Assembly (NCBI GenBank): GCA_036250225.1
Contig: JAPZLL010000020.1
Coordinates: 496,001 to 560,000, forward strand
Direction of reading: 5' to 3'
From: Cercophora sp. LCS_1
Lineage: Eukaryota; Ascomycota; Sordariomycetes; Sordariales; Lasiosphaeriaceae
DNA length: 64,000 nucleotides
Part shown: positions 23,166-34,955 of the stretch, one piece after another
How positions within the stretch are numbered: position 1 is the stretch's first letter
How the letters are laid out: each line of letters starts with the position of its first letter
Notes under the pieces: generated by a model
Told to the model about the DNA's origin: nothing
What the model saw: only the letters and a program-made list of their open reading frames with translations
The model's database searches: none
Position numbers and translations under genes: made by a program

Positions 23166-26100
23166 TTATTCCCTCATTGCGGTCTCCCACACAATCTCCA
23201 GGCCCATGGCATCCGATATCTTTCGTACCCAATCTTTCCTGATCATAACCCAATCTTCTTTCGTTTCGACAGGGACTTGCGATGGATCCGCCTCCATCTC
23301 GGCGAGATAGTCTTGATACTGGTTGAACAGTTCTTGTGGGCTTTCCCTGCTGTCCAGGCGGTCGTAGTGTGGAGTCAACTGGGCTTCTTGTTGACATGTC
23401 CGCTTAATTTCGTAGCCAGTGAGAAACTGGTCGTTGTCGGTATCGACCACGAGCTTGACGTCTTGAATATTATCGCATCGTACGCCGAACTGGACAGTAT
23501 TAGGATTGATAGCTTGTGTGGCTTGCGGGTCATAATGATAAGGGCCACTTACGCTTTCTAAGCGGTTTCGAATCAGGCGCTTCTCCTTCTCTTTCTCCTT
23601 CTTGTATTCAGTTATAGTAGCCGTTCTCTCAGCCTCATACGTCTGCATTTCTTGCGACATGGTAGCTCGGAAACAGTGCTTGACCGTGTCGATGGATGAG
23701 TTCTGCAGTTGCTCCATCTCGAGCTCCAGGGTTTCCTCTCTTTGTTCATCTTTTATGAGATCCCAAGGCCTGTCTTCGGGTGTTCCAGAGCTGAAACATT
23801 CGCAGCGATGCTTAAGACCCAGTTCCAAGAATCTTATTTGTCGAAGCTGAGAAATAATGCCCTGCTTGACTTCTTCCAGAAGACCAAAGTCCTCCAGAGT
23901 CGACCAATACTCCACTAGCAAGAATAAACGCTGAGGAATTTGGTCCCTGACGTCTGAGGCTAGATGGCCATGATCGGAACAGGGACAGTCGCAGTCATCT
24001 CGGGCTCCTGCATCTACCTGTAGGGCAAGCAATGCTCGAACAATCCTGAATCCTTCCTGGAGATCTTTGAGTATGTGGTGAGGATAACCACAGTTCCACC
24101 GCCAAAAGAAACTGTTTAGAGACAGACCGAGACAGGTTGCCCCCATCCTATCTCGAACGTGAGGGTCTGCTCCTAACTTGAGGAGTTCCTCGACAACAGA
24201 GGTTGCCTGCTGTCGAACCGCAGAGATAAGACAGTGCTCTCCTCTAGAATCTTTGTGATTCAATAGAGTAAAACCGGATTGGATGAGTTTTTGAGCGATC
24301 TCAGGGCTCGAGACTAGGTGGCCCAGGGTTTTGTCGTCGGCGAATTTTAAGTTGATGTATTCGAGCCCCTCGGAAAATACAACCTTCCAGAAGTGCATTC
24401 GCCAGCGAACGATGTGCTCGAGTTCGCCATGGGCGCGTTTTTGGTATAACTCAAACAACCTTCTCCATTCATCGGCCGGCGTTGTGGATTTTGCCGTCAG
24501 AATATCATCGAAAATGTCCCAAATTCTATCTTGATGGCGTCCCATGAAAGCGAACTCAAGAAAGTCTAGAGACCTATTCATCCAGAGGGGTCGAAATGAC
24601 AGACTAGCCCCGTTTTTGATCAAACAGGATGCAGAGCCCATGTAGCCAGACGACATGGCATGCATGAGTGGTGTTAAGCCCCATCTGTCCGGGTTGTCGA
24701 TCAGGTTCGGGGCTTTGTCGATAAGGATGTTCAATAACCCTTCGGACCCGGGCTTGAGTGCCATGTGCATGGGGCTTTGCCCAAGGGAGTTCGTGACGGT
24801 GTCTAAAGTAGAGGATAGCCTTGCGATCCAGTGTTTGGTTTCAACCTCATTGCCATCTAGAACGGCTCGATGAAGCGGGTGACTCCCGCAGAATTCTTGA
24901 CCGAAAATTGTTAGAAATGTTCAGTTGCAGAAAAGTATAACGTAGAGGGTTGAACAAACCGTCATTATGCTTCAAAACCCTGTCAAGGTAATCTTTGTAT
25001 AGGGGGAAAGCGTAGCTGTAAAGTGATAAATGTGAGGGAGGTATCTCAACGCCCTGAAAGCTATACCCCAGCTCAAGTACAGTGTCAAGAAGGCTGGTTT
25101 CTTGGACGAAATAGTCGCGGTTCATGGCTGACTGAAGAAACCTGTGGTTGTGTTAGTTGAGACATGGTGGCGAAAAACATTACTGCCTGACTCACTCTGC
25201 TGTGTTAATCCCCTGGTCGAGATTTATTTCTTGCACCAGATACCTCAAAAGGTCCGTTTGATCGCTTTCATTTCTCTTGTACCAGCGTGTATTCGTCATA
25301 ATAGCCAGTTCCTGCAAATACGTCCTCCCACTGGGGCCAACATGCATCCGTAATGTATGATCTGACCGATGAAGCTGTAGGAATTCATGTTTTGCTTCCT
25401 CGACGGTTATCATACCAGCTGCAAGTTTTCGTATGGCGGCAAAACCAACTGAAGTTGCCCTAACAATCCGTTGCGTCCTAAGAGCTGGTCGAATGGAATA
25501 CCCCGCGGTCCCAGTGGTGATCTCTCCCCCGACAATTACTCCTAGGGGGATTCCCAGTCTCAAGAAATGCATCCGGATGGACAATTGGTAACCACGAGCG
25601 TTACAGCCTTCATAGTCGCAGCCCCTGAGCATGGCACTGAGTGGCGTATATCGAATCGCCCAGGATCCCCAGGAAGCGGACGTCGTGGCATGGCAGGAGC
25701 AATGGCAGTGCCTCACACCGCAGTACGCAATCCTCGGTGCGCGTACTGTGGATTCGAGATTGGCGTTTCCTGTTGGCCGGATGCACAAAGCGCTGGAGTC
25801 GTCCTGAGGTTTGTCTTCATTAGCAAGCAACTGCTGGGACATGAGATGCGTCGTCAAGGCTGATATTTTGTTGTCCGTCGCTGCCCTGGAGATGAAAGTC
25901 AGTAGATGGCCCAATTTTAATACGGGGATAACAACGTACGACATTGTCCTACCAAAGTCAGCATCGGCAAGCCGTTCAGTGATGGGCGCTAGATGTCCTT
26001 ACATTGTGAGATGGTGACAAGCTTGCTGCTGAAGCTGACCGAGACGCTGAATGTCTTCGAGAATTCCCGCACCACGCCCACTCGGGAGTTTCAGCCTAGC

Positions 26101-26418
26101 CCTGCGGCCACCTGAAACTGGGAGTTTCGATTCAAGCACTGTCAGTACCTTTAGAATAGCGTCGTAGTCTGCCTGGCAAGTGCGCAAAAGACCATCAGGA
26201 AGAACGTTGGTTGTGAGCGGAAACATTTGGTTGGTGTCTTGGAGCCATTGGAGCGTGTTGGCCAGGAACTCGAGATTTTTCTCGACGCCGGTGATGGTTG
26301 CTGGGAGTTGATCCACCGCGGCCGATCTGGCTTTTAACTTGTGAACCGTCTCCGTGATCTGGAATGAGAGTGAGAGAAGTCCGGCCACCGAGGCCGCGAC
26401 TCCGATGATCTCAGCCAT
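23166..26418 (-). CDS. STAND-type N-terminal domain plus ankyrin repeats, about 5 exons
   Basis: Predicted protein of about 984 aa. Proposed exons: 26418-26003, 25885-25196, 25141-24960, 24895-23553, 23489-23166, all in frame. The N-terminus (MAEIIGVAASVAGLLSLSFQ) resembles the PigL_N-type N-terminal domain of fungal STAND proteins: a hydrophobic helix then amphipathic helices. A Cys/His cluster (CGVRHCHCSCH) follows. Ankyrin-like repeats are seen at GSHPLHRAVLDGN, LGQSPMHMAL, WGLTPLMHAMSSGYMG and SRGEHCLISAVRQQ. No NACHT or NB-ARC P-loop is visible. A basic coiled-coil stretch (EYKKEKEKEKRLIRN) lies near the C-terminus. Two alternative splice readings are given in the findings. A role in intracellular sensing or allorecognition is inference from architecture. 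Confidence 0.78.
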
Positions 26419-26784
26419 CTACGCGGCGTTGGATCGATGGGCTACCATTGATGGTGGTCGGCTGGGGGTTAGTTGTTGCACTGTGTACCTAATGAAAGGA
26501 ACTTCGTGATGCGGGGAAGGTTGGACGATGTTGAGAAAAATCACGAGGGGGAAGGAAGGCTCCGGGCGGACTCGGTTTGCCTTGCCAGCTCATTGAGGGC
26601 GCCCGTTCTGCGTTCCGTGCGGCCCATGATTCGGCGGAGATACGCAAGAGCTTCCAATGGACTCCATTCCCGACCCTCCTCAAATGCATCATGCACGGAA
26701 CACGAGGCCAATCAAACTCCGCCAGAACCAATGTCACGGGATATCCGACGGCGAGTTCCGTGAGCTGCATGTAAATCTGTTATC
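26419..26784. other. Intergenic
   Basis: About 370 bp between the ankyrin gene start and the F-box gene stop; no gene or RNA seen. Confidence 0.6.
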
Positions 26785-28227
26785 TCATTCTGAAGCGCCA
26801 TCATGAAAATAAGCGTAGTTATACACCCGATTGTGCAAAACCCCAAACTCAGCACTGATATCCCTGTGGAACGCTGGCCAGTACGAGTTTCGCACCGGAG
26901 CAGGTACCCCAAAGTACCTCTCTTTCTGCAGCTCGAACCCTTGGTCCAGCACCTCAGATCCAATCTCACGCCTGAAGATCCCGCGGTGCACATGCTCCGA
27001 GCTCTCATAGGGTAGGAACATAGTGTCATCCCACCTCCACATTGGGATTTCCTTTTCGACGAGATCTTGGCTGGCTGGTGCGAGGTCGACCATACAACCT
27101 TTGGCTGACAGACTCGACAGCTGCAAAAAGTCCAACTTTGGTAGCCCCCGAGTGGTGAGAAACGAAAAGATTGAGGTCCATGTACCGGCGACAAGGGTTA
27201 TGTAGCGGAGCTCGAGAATCTCAATATCTTGGTGGTTTCGAAGAAACTCGAGGATGGCTGCTTCAGTGGCGATGAGCCCGCGGAAGCTGCAGATGCGAAG
27301 ATTGGGAAGGCGGACTTTGGAGGTAATTGCATCAAAGATTTTTGGCGGCTCCAGTGAGAAGGTCGACAGGGTGTTATACATGTGCAAGTCCAGGGTCTCG
27401 AGCTGCGGCATCATCGACAGGAGGTTGGCGACGCTGTCGAACTCGTCCTCTCTTGCGGCTTGGTTCGGGAAGTAGCCTGGGGTCCTCGGGCCAAAAGTCA
27501 AGGAGAACTCCTTGACGCTCTCGAGTGATGTTTTGTCGCCCGCCTGTGCTTTCACCTGAGAGAGAGCCGTTGTGATGCCGTCGGACACAATGCTGGATAC
27601 GTTTCTGTGAGTTTGAAAGGCGTTGAAGGAGCGGATTTTGATCCCAGAGTGAATGATGGAGGAAAGTGTTATCTTCAAAATAGGGGAAGCCTGCGGGCGT
27701 ATGGACAGGTATGGGAGCTCCATGAGGCCATCGTGCTTGGATCGCATGATTTGGCCTGGGGCCATCACGACACCCGGCTCGAGCTTCACCGTGCGGAGCT
27801 GTTCGAGCTGTCCCAAGATGGAGCTGAGGGTGTCGATGACTTCGTGGTCGTTTTGGAAGTTGATTCGGTCCGCTTCCTCCTGCTTTCTCTCTTCCAGCCA
27901 TTTGCGCCAGCGAGCAGGGAAGATTCCCTTTTGAAACCGGGGATCCCATGGGCCATATACAGCAGCGACAATGACGAGGTGGTTGACAGTGCTGCTAAAC
28001 CTTGGGTCGGATGCAAATATCGCAAAACATTCGAGTGATGCCTTCGAAAGGTCGGTCACGACAGTGTCGAAATGGTGGAGGAAATCCCGGCAACCTGTGA
28101 AGCGGTTCTTGGCGTCCTTGCAGACCAGTCGCAGGTTCTTCAGGTCATTCAAGGTGAGGGGAGCTGTGATCATGTCGATGATCTCTGTCGCGAAGACACC
28201 AAAGGCAGGGCCATTTCCGGGCGCCAT
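26785..28227 (-). CDS. F-box-like/LRR-like protein, single exon
   Basis: Predicted 480-aa protein. The N-terminus FGVFATEIIDMITAPLTLND followed by LKNLRLVCKD fits an F-box, which would dock to Skp1 in an SCF ubiquitin ligase. The body has irregular leucine-rich segments (LPNLRICSFRGL, IEILELRYITLV, LPKLDFLQLSSL), a common fungal F-box layout. The start MAPGNGPAF at 28227 is preferred because it sits just ahead of the F-box; an in-frame ATG at 28329 would add 34 residues. Target unknown. It lies between the ankyrin protein and a HET gene. Confidence 0.75.
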   Translation of the reverse strand: MAPGNGPAFGVFATEIIDMITAPLTLNDLKNLRLVCKDAKNRFTGCRDFLHHFDTVVTDLSKASLECFAIFASDPRFSSTVNHLVIVAAVYGPWDPRFQKGIFPARWRKWLEERKQEEADRINFQNDHEVIDTLSSILGQLEQLRTVKLEPGVVMAPGQIMRSKHDGLMELPYLSIRPQASPILKITLSSIIHSGIKIRSFNAFQTHRNVSSIVSDGITTALSQVKAQAGDKTSLESVKEFSLTFGPRTPGYFPNQAAREDEFDSVANLLSMMPQLETLDLHMYNTLSTFSLEPPKIFDAITSKVRLPNLRICSFRGLIATEAAILEFLRNHQDIEILELRYITLVAGTWTSIFSFLTTRGLPKLDFLQLSSLSAKGCMVDLAPASQDLVEKEIPMWRWDDTMFLPYESSEHVHRGIFRREIGSEVLDQGFELQKERYFGVPAPVRNSYWPAFHRDISAEFGVLHNRVYNYAYFHDGASE

Positions 28228-28601
28228 CTTGATGAAAAAATCTTCAGGGCTGGATAGACTGTCGAGGACGGAAGGAAGGAGCGAGGGGCGGTGACAAGCT
28301 GAAGTCCGTGGTCGGATGAAGCCCTCCAAATCCGGGACTCAGATCCAGATCTATATCTAAGGCTTCAAAGACCTCGAATTGAAGACGGAAATGATTCCTC
28401 GGCATAACATCTGCAACTCAACCGAAGGCAGATATTCGAGTGGCAGGTTCGCTGCCATCTTGGACGTTGGCGACCTCACGCTTTGCCCCACTCAACGAGG
28501 TCCTCATTGGCGCACCGTCAGGCAGCAGCAGCCCACTTGCCCAAAACAACCCACACTATTACACTATTGATTCAAGACATCTCAATTCACGCAAAATCGC
28601 C
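28228..28601. other. Divergent promoter region, F-box and HET genes
   Basis: About 370 bp between two diverging starts. No distinctive element recognised. Confidence 0.55.
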
Positions 28602-30741
28602 ATGCTCTGCCCTGTGTGCGGAGCGCTGGCTTTCGACGAGCTCCATTATGACTGGAATCCTTCCGGCTACCCGCATCATCGCACCTTCGCCGAGCTGGCT
28701 GCGTGCACCGACTGTCCATTTTGCTCGGCTCTCCACGACACCATCAAGGATGGCCCACCGCTGAGCCAACCCAAAAATGATGATTGGCGCCTTTGGCCAC
28801 TCTTTCTGCGGGTGGTTCCCACGAGCGATGCAATCGGCACGGAGGATGATGTCTCCAATCTTCTCGTCTTTGCCAACGCTCCGGCCGAGCAGGGTGGCCA
28901 TCCAATCTATCTGGCAATGTTTGGCTTGTTCCTGGACCGGACAATGGCAGAGTGGGAGACGGGGCTGAGGTACGTCAAATCCGCCCAGTTGTCTTCAACA
29001 GCCAAGAAGCTCACTTGTATTGTTGGTACCTAGTGACCCGGCGAGATCTTCCCACGTCCCTGGGATCAAGGGACGACCTGTCAGCGTCTTCTCGAACTCT
29101 GATGAATGCTTCCGGCTACTTCAGATGTGGCTTGGTAAGTGTCTTCAGGAACAAAAGCACCAAGAATCCGCTTTCGTCCCCACCCGTACTATCGACGTTG
29201 GTCCCGCCGATGACTCACAACATCCTCGACTGGTTGTCCACGATGGCTCTGCAATTTTTCCCTGGGTAACGCTCAGTCACTGCTGGGGCGGCTCTTCACC
29301 GTTGACAACAAACGCCGAAACTTTGCCGGAATGGGTCGATTCAGGAATCCCAATGCCGCTTCTTCCACCAACATTCCGTGATGCCGTCCTCATTACCCGG
29401 CGCCTTGGGTATCGCTATCTTTGGATCGACTCACTGTGCATCGTACAGGACTCCCGGGAAGACTGGGAGCGCGAAGCGCTGCGCATGGGCGATGTATATC
29501 GCTACGGTCAACTTAACATCAGCGCCAGCGCCGCCCGGAACTGCCACGATGGCATCTTTGTCAAGAGGGCCTACCCTTCGTATTTTTCTTCGGCTGTGCG
29601 CCTGCCGTTCAAGAGTGCGAGATTTGGGATAGGACAAGAAGGCCGTCAATGGATTTATGTGCGCCCTGGGTCCTGGGAGATGTTCCACAACGAGGTGACG
29701 GGCAGCGAGAGCACGCTTGCCTCTCGCGGTTGGGTCTTACAGGAGGCACTCCTCTCTCCACGTACCATTCACTATTCCCATCGGCAACTGTTCTGGGAGT
29801 GTGAGCACGGCACGTTTTCTGAGTCGCGAGTTGGTGCTCTGGCGAGTCCAGACGCAAAGTTGATGCTCTTGTCACCCATGCCCAGCCTGTGGTCTCACAA
29901 GATGATCCTACCGACAGATCCTCCGTCGGACGTGGCACCATCCGCCAAGGGCGAAAATGGCGGGTTTGACATCTCCGCATCATGGCTCAGAGTCGTGGAG
30001 AACTACTCCGCTCGGGTGCTGACTGTCCCGGCTGACGTACTTCCAGCCCTTGCTGGTGCCGCTAGTGTATTCCAGAAACGACTGGGCGGCGCATACCTCG
30101 CAGGCCTATTTCGAGAAAACTTCTTGGAAAGCCTCTTGTGGAAGACCGACACTCCCTTGAAGCTGCGCCCTGGAAATCTTCCTTCTTGGAGCTGGACCTC
30201 GTTGGTCGGCAAGGTTGCGTTTGAGATCAACTACTCCTCCAACTTCTTTCCCCCAGTCTTAGCCGGGACAGCCACGGCTAAAATCCTCGAGGCATATACA
30301 TTTCTCCCGGATGGAAACATTGCTCCTGCTAGACACTTGGCGGATGTGAACGGTGGTCAGCTGGTGATCGAAGGGCACATCATCGAAGGTGTGGAGATGG
30401 TGGCGAGAAACTACCAACTGGTTATTGATGAGATGCGACCCTCCAGGGAACAGAGCAGGGTTTTGCAATCCTTTATCGACACCGGAGCTCCTGTAGTCGG
30501 GCATGTGGTTATGCTGCATCTGGGCATATGGCAATGGCTACGACAAAGGGGTTCGCAATCTCGGTTTGACCGAACGTATGGCGCCCTGCTTTTGGAGGCC
30601 ACAGACGAGGGAAGGACGACTTACAAACGCATTGGAATCGCCATGCTGAAAGTCCGTTCTGAGACTCAGGATATCGAGTTGAACCCTGGTGACGAGCAGA
30701 CTATCCGTTGTTGGGAACGACGGGCTATTACTGTGAATTGA
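28602..30741 (+). CDS. HET-domain protein, 2 exons
   Basis: Predicted 691-aa heterokaryon-incompatibility-type protein. Exons 28602-28969 and 29034-30741, 64-bp intron, in frame across the join. The N-terminus carries paired cysteines (CPVCG and CTDCPFC) that could bind zinc. The HET domain is complete: VTLSHCWGG, then LGYRYLWIDSLCIVQDS, MGDVYRYGQLNISASAA, and RGWVLQEALLSPRTIHYS. HET domains trigger cell death when non-self is detected during hyphal fusion. No partner domain (NACHT, ankyrin, WD40) is fused, so it may act with a separate sensor. A start at 28440 is possible but lacks support. Confidence 0.9.
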
Positions 30742-31845
30742 GACAGGCTTGAGCGCAGGCAAACCTCATTCGCATATCTCGCTAGTGCTAGAATGCGGCA
30801 AACCTAGATTTCTGTGCGCCGAGGGCGCGAAAAGAATATGAGCAATGTGGTATATATAGAGTGGCATCCGGCTGGCATGGGTCGATCCTACACCAGTAGG
30901 CCAGAAAAACTATTCCTTTTAGGAGCCAACTGACTAACAAGCCCCAAGATAGGCACGTAAGCCCCATCAACAACACCTAAGCTATTGTGTCTAGACCCCC
31001 GCTCAGAGCACCAATTTCGATCTCGGGGACCAGCCTCCAATCTCCTTTGGGTGTGTCGTGGAAGGAAGTTTTCCTGCATCTGTATTTGCCGACGGTCTCT
31101 CCGGACCAAGCGGTAGGTTCTTGGACGCGCGCGTACCGAGTGTCTTGTCCGACACGTCGACCATTTGTGGCGTGAGAACCTATCTCCATAGTCCCCGCTA
31201 GCACAAGAGCATGTTGGACAAGCAAACGATACCGTATCTGTAAAGCACGGTCAACGGCTATTCGCCGATAGACAGATGTCCGCATGGCTGGAAACCTACA
31301 AGGAAAAAAGTGTAGCCCCGTCAAGATAATTAACTTTGGCCCCAGAGAATATGCGTTTGATGAGCCATGCGCTGATAACAAGCTGAATAACGTAGACTAG
31401 AGAAGATTGCGGACGACGGCGTCACGTCGGCAAAGACGAAAGCCGCCGCCGTCCGAAGTTCGCGTTTCGCCAAGCAGTTGCAGTTGCCTCTGACGGTTTG
31501 CAGTTGTCAACGGGCGACGGAATAAGCCGTGTTCGTGGCTGGGTAAGCCGCCAGAGGCTGGTGCCGGCCATCCAGAAAGAGGGGTAACGGTCGGAAATCC
31601 CCACAATGATGGTCACTGGTTTTTGAACACAACGACGATAACTTCAATCAATTGAGCAATTGTTTTGGCCACGGCCAACGACCTATTATCGCGTATATCG
31701 CGTGTTTTTCGCTGTTGAGAGCCAAAGTCGACAGCAGTCTCCACCAGTGTCAAGTCACGCCGATACGCGCTTTCCAATTATCTTTCTCACAATCTCACAA
31801 ATTCACAAAACAATATTACTGTACAAATTCCACCGTGAAACAGTC
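30742..31845. other. Intergenic, no gene seen
   Basis: About 1.1 kb between convergent HET and membrane-protein genes. Open frames of up to 134 codons on the minus strand show no motif. An AT-rich stretch lies around 30835-30870. Confidence 0.55.
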
Positions 31846-33414
31846 TCACTGCTTAAACCCCTTCTCCTCAACAACCTCCACAACCTCAACCCTCGCCTCC
31901 CCAACCTTGAACTCGACATTCCTCACCCGCCTCAAAATCTCCTCGATCGTCGCAGTCCTCTGCAACGGCGCTCCTGCTTCTCTGAGAATCGGCGCTCCCA
32001 GCGCTCCTGCCGTTTCCAATGGACTCAGCGTGACCGGCCGCTCAAGCTGCCACCATCCCCACATCAACCCGGAAATCATGACCAACCCGACGATCATGGA
32101 CGCAATCCCACCGCCGAGATACCCAGTGTCCGTGCGGAACACCAGCGTCGGGACGGTCTTGTTTACGCTCAAAATCTGAGTTTCGCTGCCATTGCCGACT
32201 AACAATGCAGCGCGAAACATGAACTCGTACAGGCTGCCCATGGCGTACTCCTTTGGGTCCGTCCACTTCACCTGACATCGCTCCGGGACGGCCTTGTCCT
32301 GGTCGTAGAACAGATCAGCCGAGACGCCTGGGCCGCGGTAGGTCGTGGTGTCGGTCAGCGGGGAGTATCTCTTGGTCGCATTGTCCGTGATGCGTGTCAG
32401 CGCGAATGTGGCGAGGGCCGCGAGCGCACCGGACGGTGCACCGGTGTCTGCGAGGGGCGAGTCGCCGTCGTACGTATAGGTTGATAACACCTTGGGGTGG
32501 CCCTTGAGGGAGAGCGAGACGGTGTTGTTCTGTACCGTGACGGGGTATTCTACCGTCGCGGGCACGACATCACACGTCTCGTGGGTGATGGTGCCGAGAC
32601 AGTCTTTGTCGACCGACGACACGTGGGTCAGCTCGACACGGAGGTAGCCTGGCTCGTTGGTGCCGTTGACGGACGGGCTGGTGGCGATGAGGAACACGGT
32701 TTGGTTGTTGGTTGACTCGTCGGCCATTGCGAGCTGAGTCTGCGTCGTCCAGCAGTTGTAGGTGAAGCCCGCGCCGGGGACAACACCGGTGCAGGTGCCT
32801 GGGCAGGAGTGGGTTGTCGTCATGGGGGTTTTGAGCCACCATTGCTGGATCAGCGGCAGGCCGCGGTCAAAGTTGACGATCATGCCCTGGTCAGCTAGGC
32901 CGAACCAGCCCTCTGGGATCCGTGAAGAGAGATCGAGACGGAGGACGTCATCCGTCGACCGAGCCTGGAGGGTCTGGTACGTTGCCCGCTGGAGGAGCGG
33001 GCCGCTGAGGAATTGCATCACGTTGGCGAGGAGAGCGAAGAGCACGACGTTGCTGGCGGGTGGTCCGGCGCGGAGAGCGGAAAACAGATTGAGGAGGCGC
33101 GCGTGGTCCCAGATGTAGTGCAGCTGGGAGAGCTTGACGCCGCGCGACGCAGACGCCCAGAAGCGCACTGCGATGGCTGTGGCGAGGGCCGAGTTGAAGA
33201 TGAGATTGGATGCGGCCGAGAAGATGGCGAGAAGCACAGCCGGTTGGATCGCCCACGATGCCACGGCATCATCGTGGGATACGGTGAGAATGATGCCAGA
33301 CGCTGTCACCAGGGACAGCATACCAGCGACGGCGGAGATTCCGAGCCATGGCGTTCGTCGGAGGATGGGCCTCTGCGGCTCCTCGGTGAAGATGTCATGC
33401 CTTGTTGGGTCCAT
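31846..33414 (-). CDS. Polytopic membrane protein, DUF3176-like
   Basis: Predicted 522-aa protein, single exon. It has hydrophobic segments at about residues 22-45 and 53-80 (ISAVAGMLSLVTASGIILTV and onward), one near 110-125 and a last one near residues 440-460 (MIVGLVMISGLMWGWW). Between them is a large extracellular-type domain with several NxT/S sites and paired cysteines. This arrangement is typical of fungal DUF3176-type proteins of unknown function. Start MDPTRHDIF at 33414 chosen; an in-frame ATG at 33543 exists. No function is inferred. Confidence 0.7.
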   Translation of the reverse strand: MDPTRHDIFTEEPQRPILRRTPWLGISAVAGMLSLVTASGIILTVSHDDAVASWAIQPAVLLAIFSAASNLIFNSALATAIAVRFWASASRGVKLSQLHYIWDHARLLNLFSALRAGPPASNVVLFALLANVMQFLSGPLLQRATYQTLQARSTDDVLRLDLSSRIPEGWFGLADQGMIVNFDRGLPLIQQWWLKTPMTTTHSCPGTCTGVVPGAGFTYNCWTTQTQLAMADESTNNQTVFLIATSPSVNGTNEPGYLRVELTHVSSVDKDCLGTITHETCDVVPATVEYPVTVQNNTVSLSLKGHPKVLSTYTYDGDSPLADTGAPSGALAALATFALTRITDNATKRYSPLTDTTTYRGPGVSADLFYDQDKAVPERCQVKWTDPKEYAMGSLYEFMFRAALLVGNGSETQILSVNKTVPTLVFRTDTGYLGGGIASMIVGLVMISGLMWGWWQLERPVTLSPLETAGALGAPILREAGAPLQRTATIEEILRRVRNVEFKVGEARVEVVEVVEEKGFKQ

Positions 33415-34398
33415 CTTGATGCGAGGACGTGTTGTTTCTGGCACGGGTATTCCACCGTGTCGGTAAACATTTCTTGGGGTCGGAGATGGGGCAATGGCTC
33501 GTAAAAAATAGTCGCCTCCTCCGCACGGCGCAGGACGGTTCACGGTACGGCTATCGGGCGCTACTTGCCTTTTGCGGCACAGTTTTCTCCGAGATACCGG
33601 GTGCTTAAGCCGAGACGCCTTGGAAGGAGGATTGCATCGAAGGAACGCTCGGACTCTGTGCCTGGACGGTAAAGGGACGGCACCAGGTGTGAAGTTAATC
33701 TACAACACATGAACGCCAGGAGGGGCTGCTGTGATTGGATGCTGCGCCTCACCTCGGGCTCCCGTCTTGATTGTCGGCGGACACAAGACGAAACTAACCA
33801 CCGGGAAATTCCAGGAGGAATCGGGATGATCAACTGCCGAGTTGGCAACATTTTGCGACTTCGGTGAGTTCAGATGCGAGGATTACACCTTGTCCTGGAT
33901 TTTGATACAATGGTCAATATCTCTTTACTCTCCAAAGTGGCTGTGCGCGATATCTCCGCATCGAGCTGTGCCCGGTTAAAACGTGATAGCGGTTACAGGG
34001 TACTAATATCGAAGGAGGGACAGGACTTGGCATGATTGGTTTTGGGTTCTTAGCCGATGTATGTGCTCGGAATTAGGGCTGAACGGAGTGCTAACAATTG
34101 GGAAGGTGAAGATCAACGTCGATGTTGGTGATAGATGCTTGTGGAGGCTGTGTCAACATCGAGATCAGTCACGATGCTGTGCGATCACGGGTTCAGGATG
34201 GCGTGTCGGTTCCTGGACGGTATCTTTGTACTTTATAAGGAGGAAGAAAAATATCGGGGACTGCTGCCTGTTGCAGTCCGGTTCAATGTCGATCGCTTGG
34301 CTGGTCTGTTTCAACCCCCTGGGACCCTGGATCCTTGTTACGGCACAACGGAGCTTATCTTGTTCCTTGTCACAGTCGGGCTAGTATTGAACTCCGAG
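33415..34398. other. Intergenic, no gene seen
   Basis: About 980 bp upstream of both the membrane protein and the 145-aa secreted protein. A TTATAAGG element near 34235 is a weak TATA candidate. Open frame continues upstream of 34399 but looks non-coding. Confidence 0.5.
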
Positions 34399-34955
34399 AT
34401 GCATTCTGCAACCCTTATCACCGTGGTAGCTCTCTTCACGGGCATCTATGGTCTCTACGTTGACAAGCCCTTGGAGAAGGGGTCACAGCCAGGGGATCCC
34501 CACATCGACCCATGGAACGACGAGAGCTACTGGACGATCGGGGCCGGGAAGCCACCCGCATCCCCGTCATTTGACCCAATTTGGTGGCCAAGTGAACCAA
34601 AGAAGACAGCAGTGAGTCACCAGCGTGTGAAGAATGGATCGGCGGAGGAAAGCTGACAGGTTGTCCCCGCGAAAGACTCCATGGCGCACCGGAGATAAGT
34701 ATCAGAGATGTGTCGATGATTCATTGGCAAGCGTACGTGCCCAACACCTGGTCCTCTATCCTGTAGTGCTGAAACTGACCGGCGCAGGCCGCAAAGAGTT
34801 GCGACAAGTACTACCCTCCTCCCGACGGCTCGGATATCTCAGTGAAACCGGGGAGCGGTGTGAACTGCCAGACACTATGCTGGAACTATGCGCCTTACAA
34901 ATGGGGTGAGGGCGGCCAGTTTGGTGGATCGGCAGAGGGCCCGAAAGAGCCATGA
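34399..34955 (+). CDS. Small secreted 4-Cys protein, 3 exons
   Basis: Predicted 145-aa secreted protein, family not recognised. Proposed exons 34399-34611, 34676-34732 and 34788-34955, all phase 0, with GTGAGT/AAAG and GTACGT/GCAG junctions. Signal peptide MHSATLITVVALFTGIYG. The mature part is Pro/Gly/Trp rich (DPWNDESYWTIG, FDPIWWP) with four cysteines in the last third (RCVDD, KSCDKYY, VNCQT, LCWNY), which could form two disulfides. The final exon is strongly coding in appearance and ends GSAEGPKEP. The first acceptor is less certain than the second. Size, secretion and isolation in an accessory region make it effector-like (inference). Confidence 0.6.
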
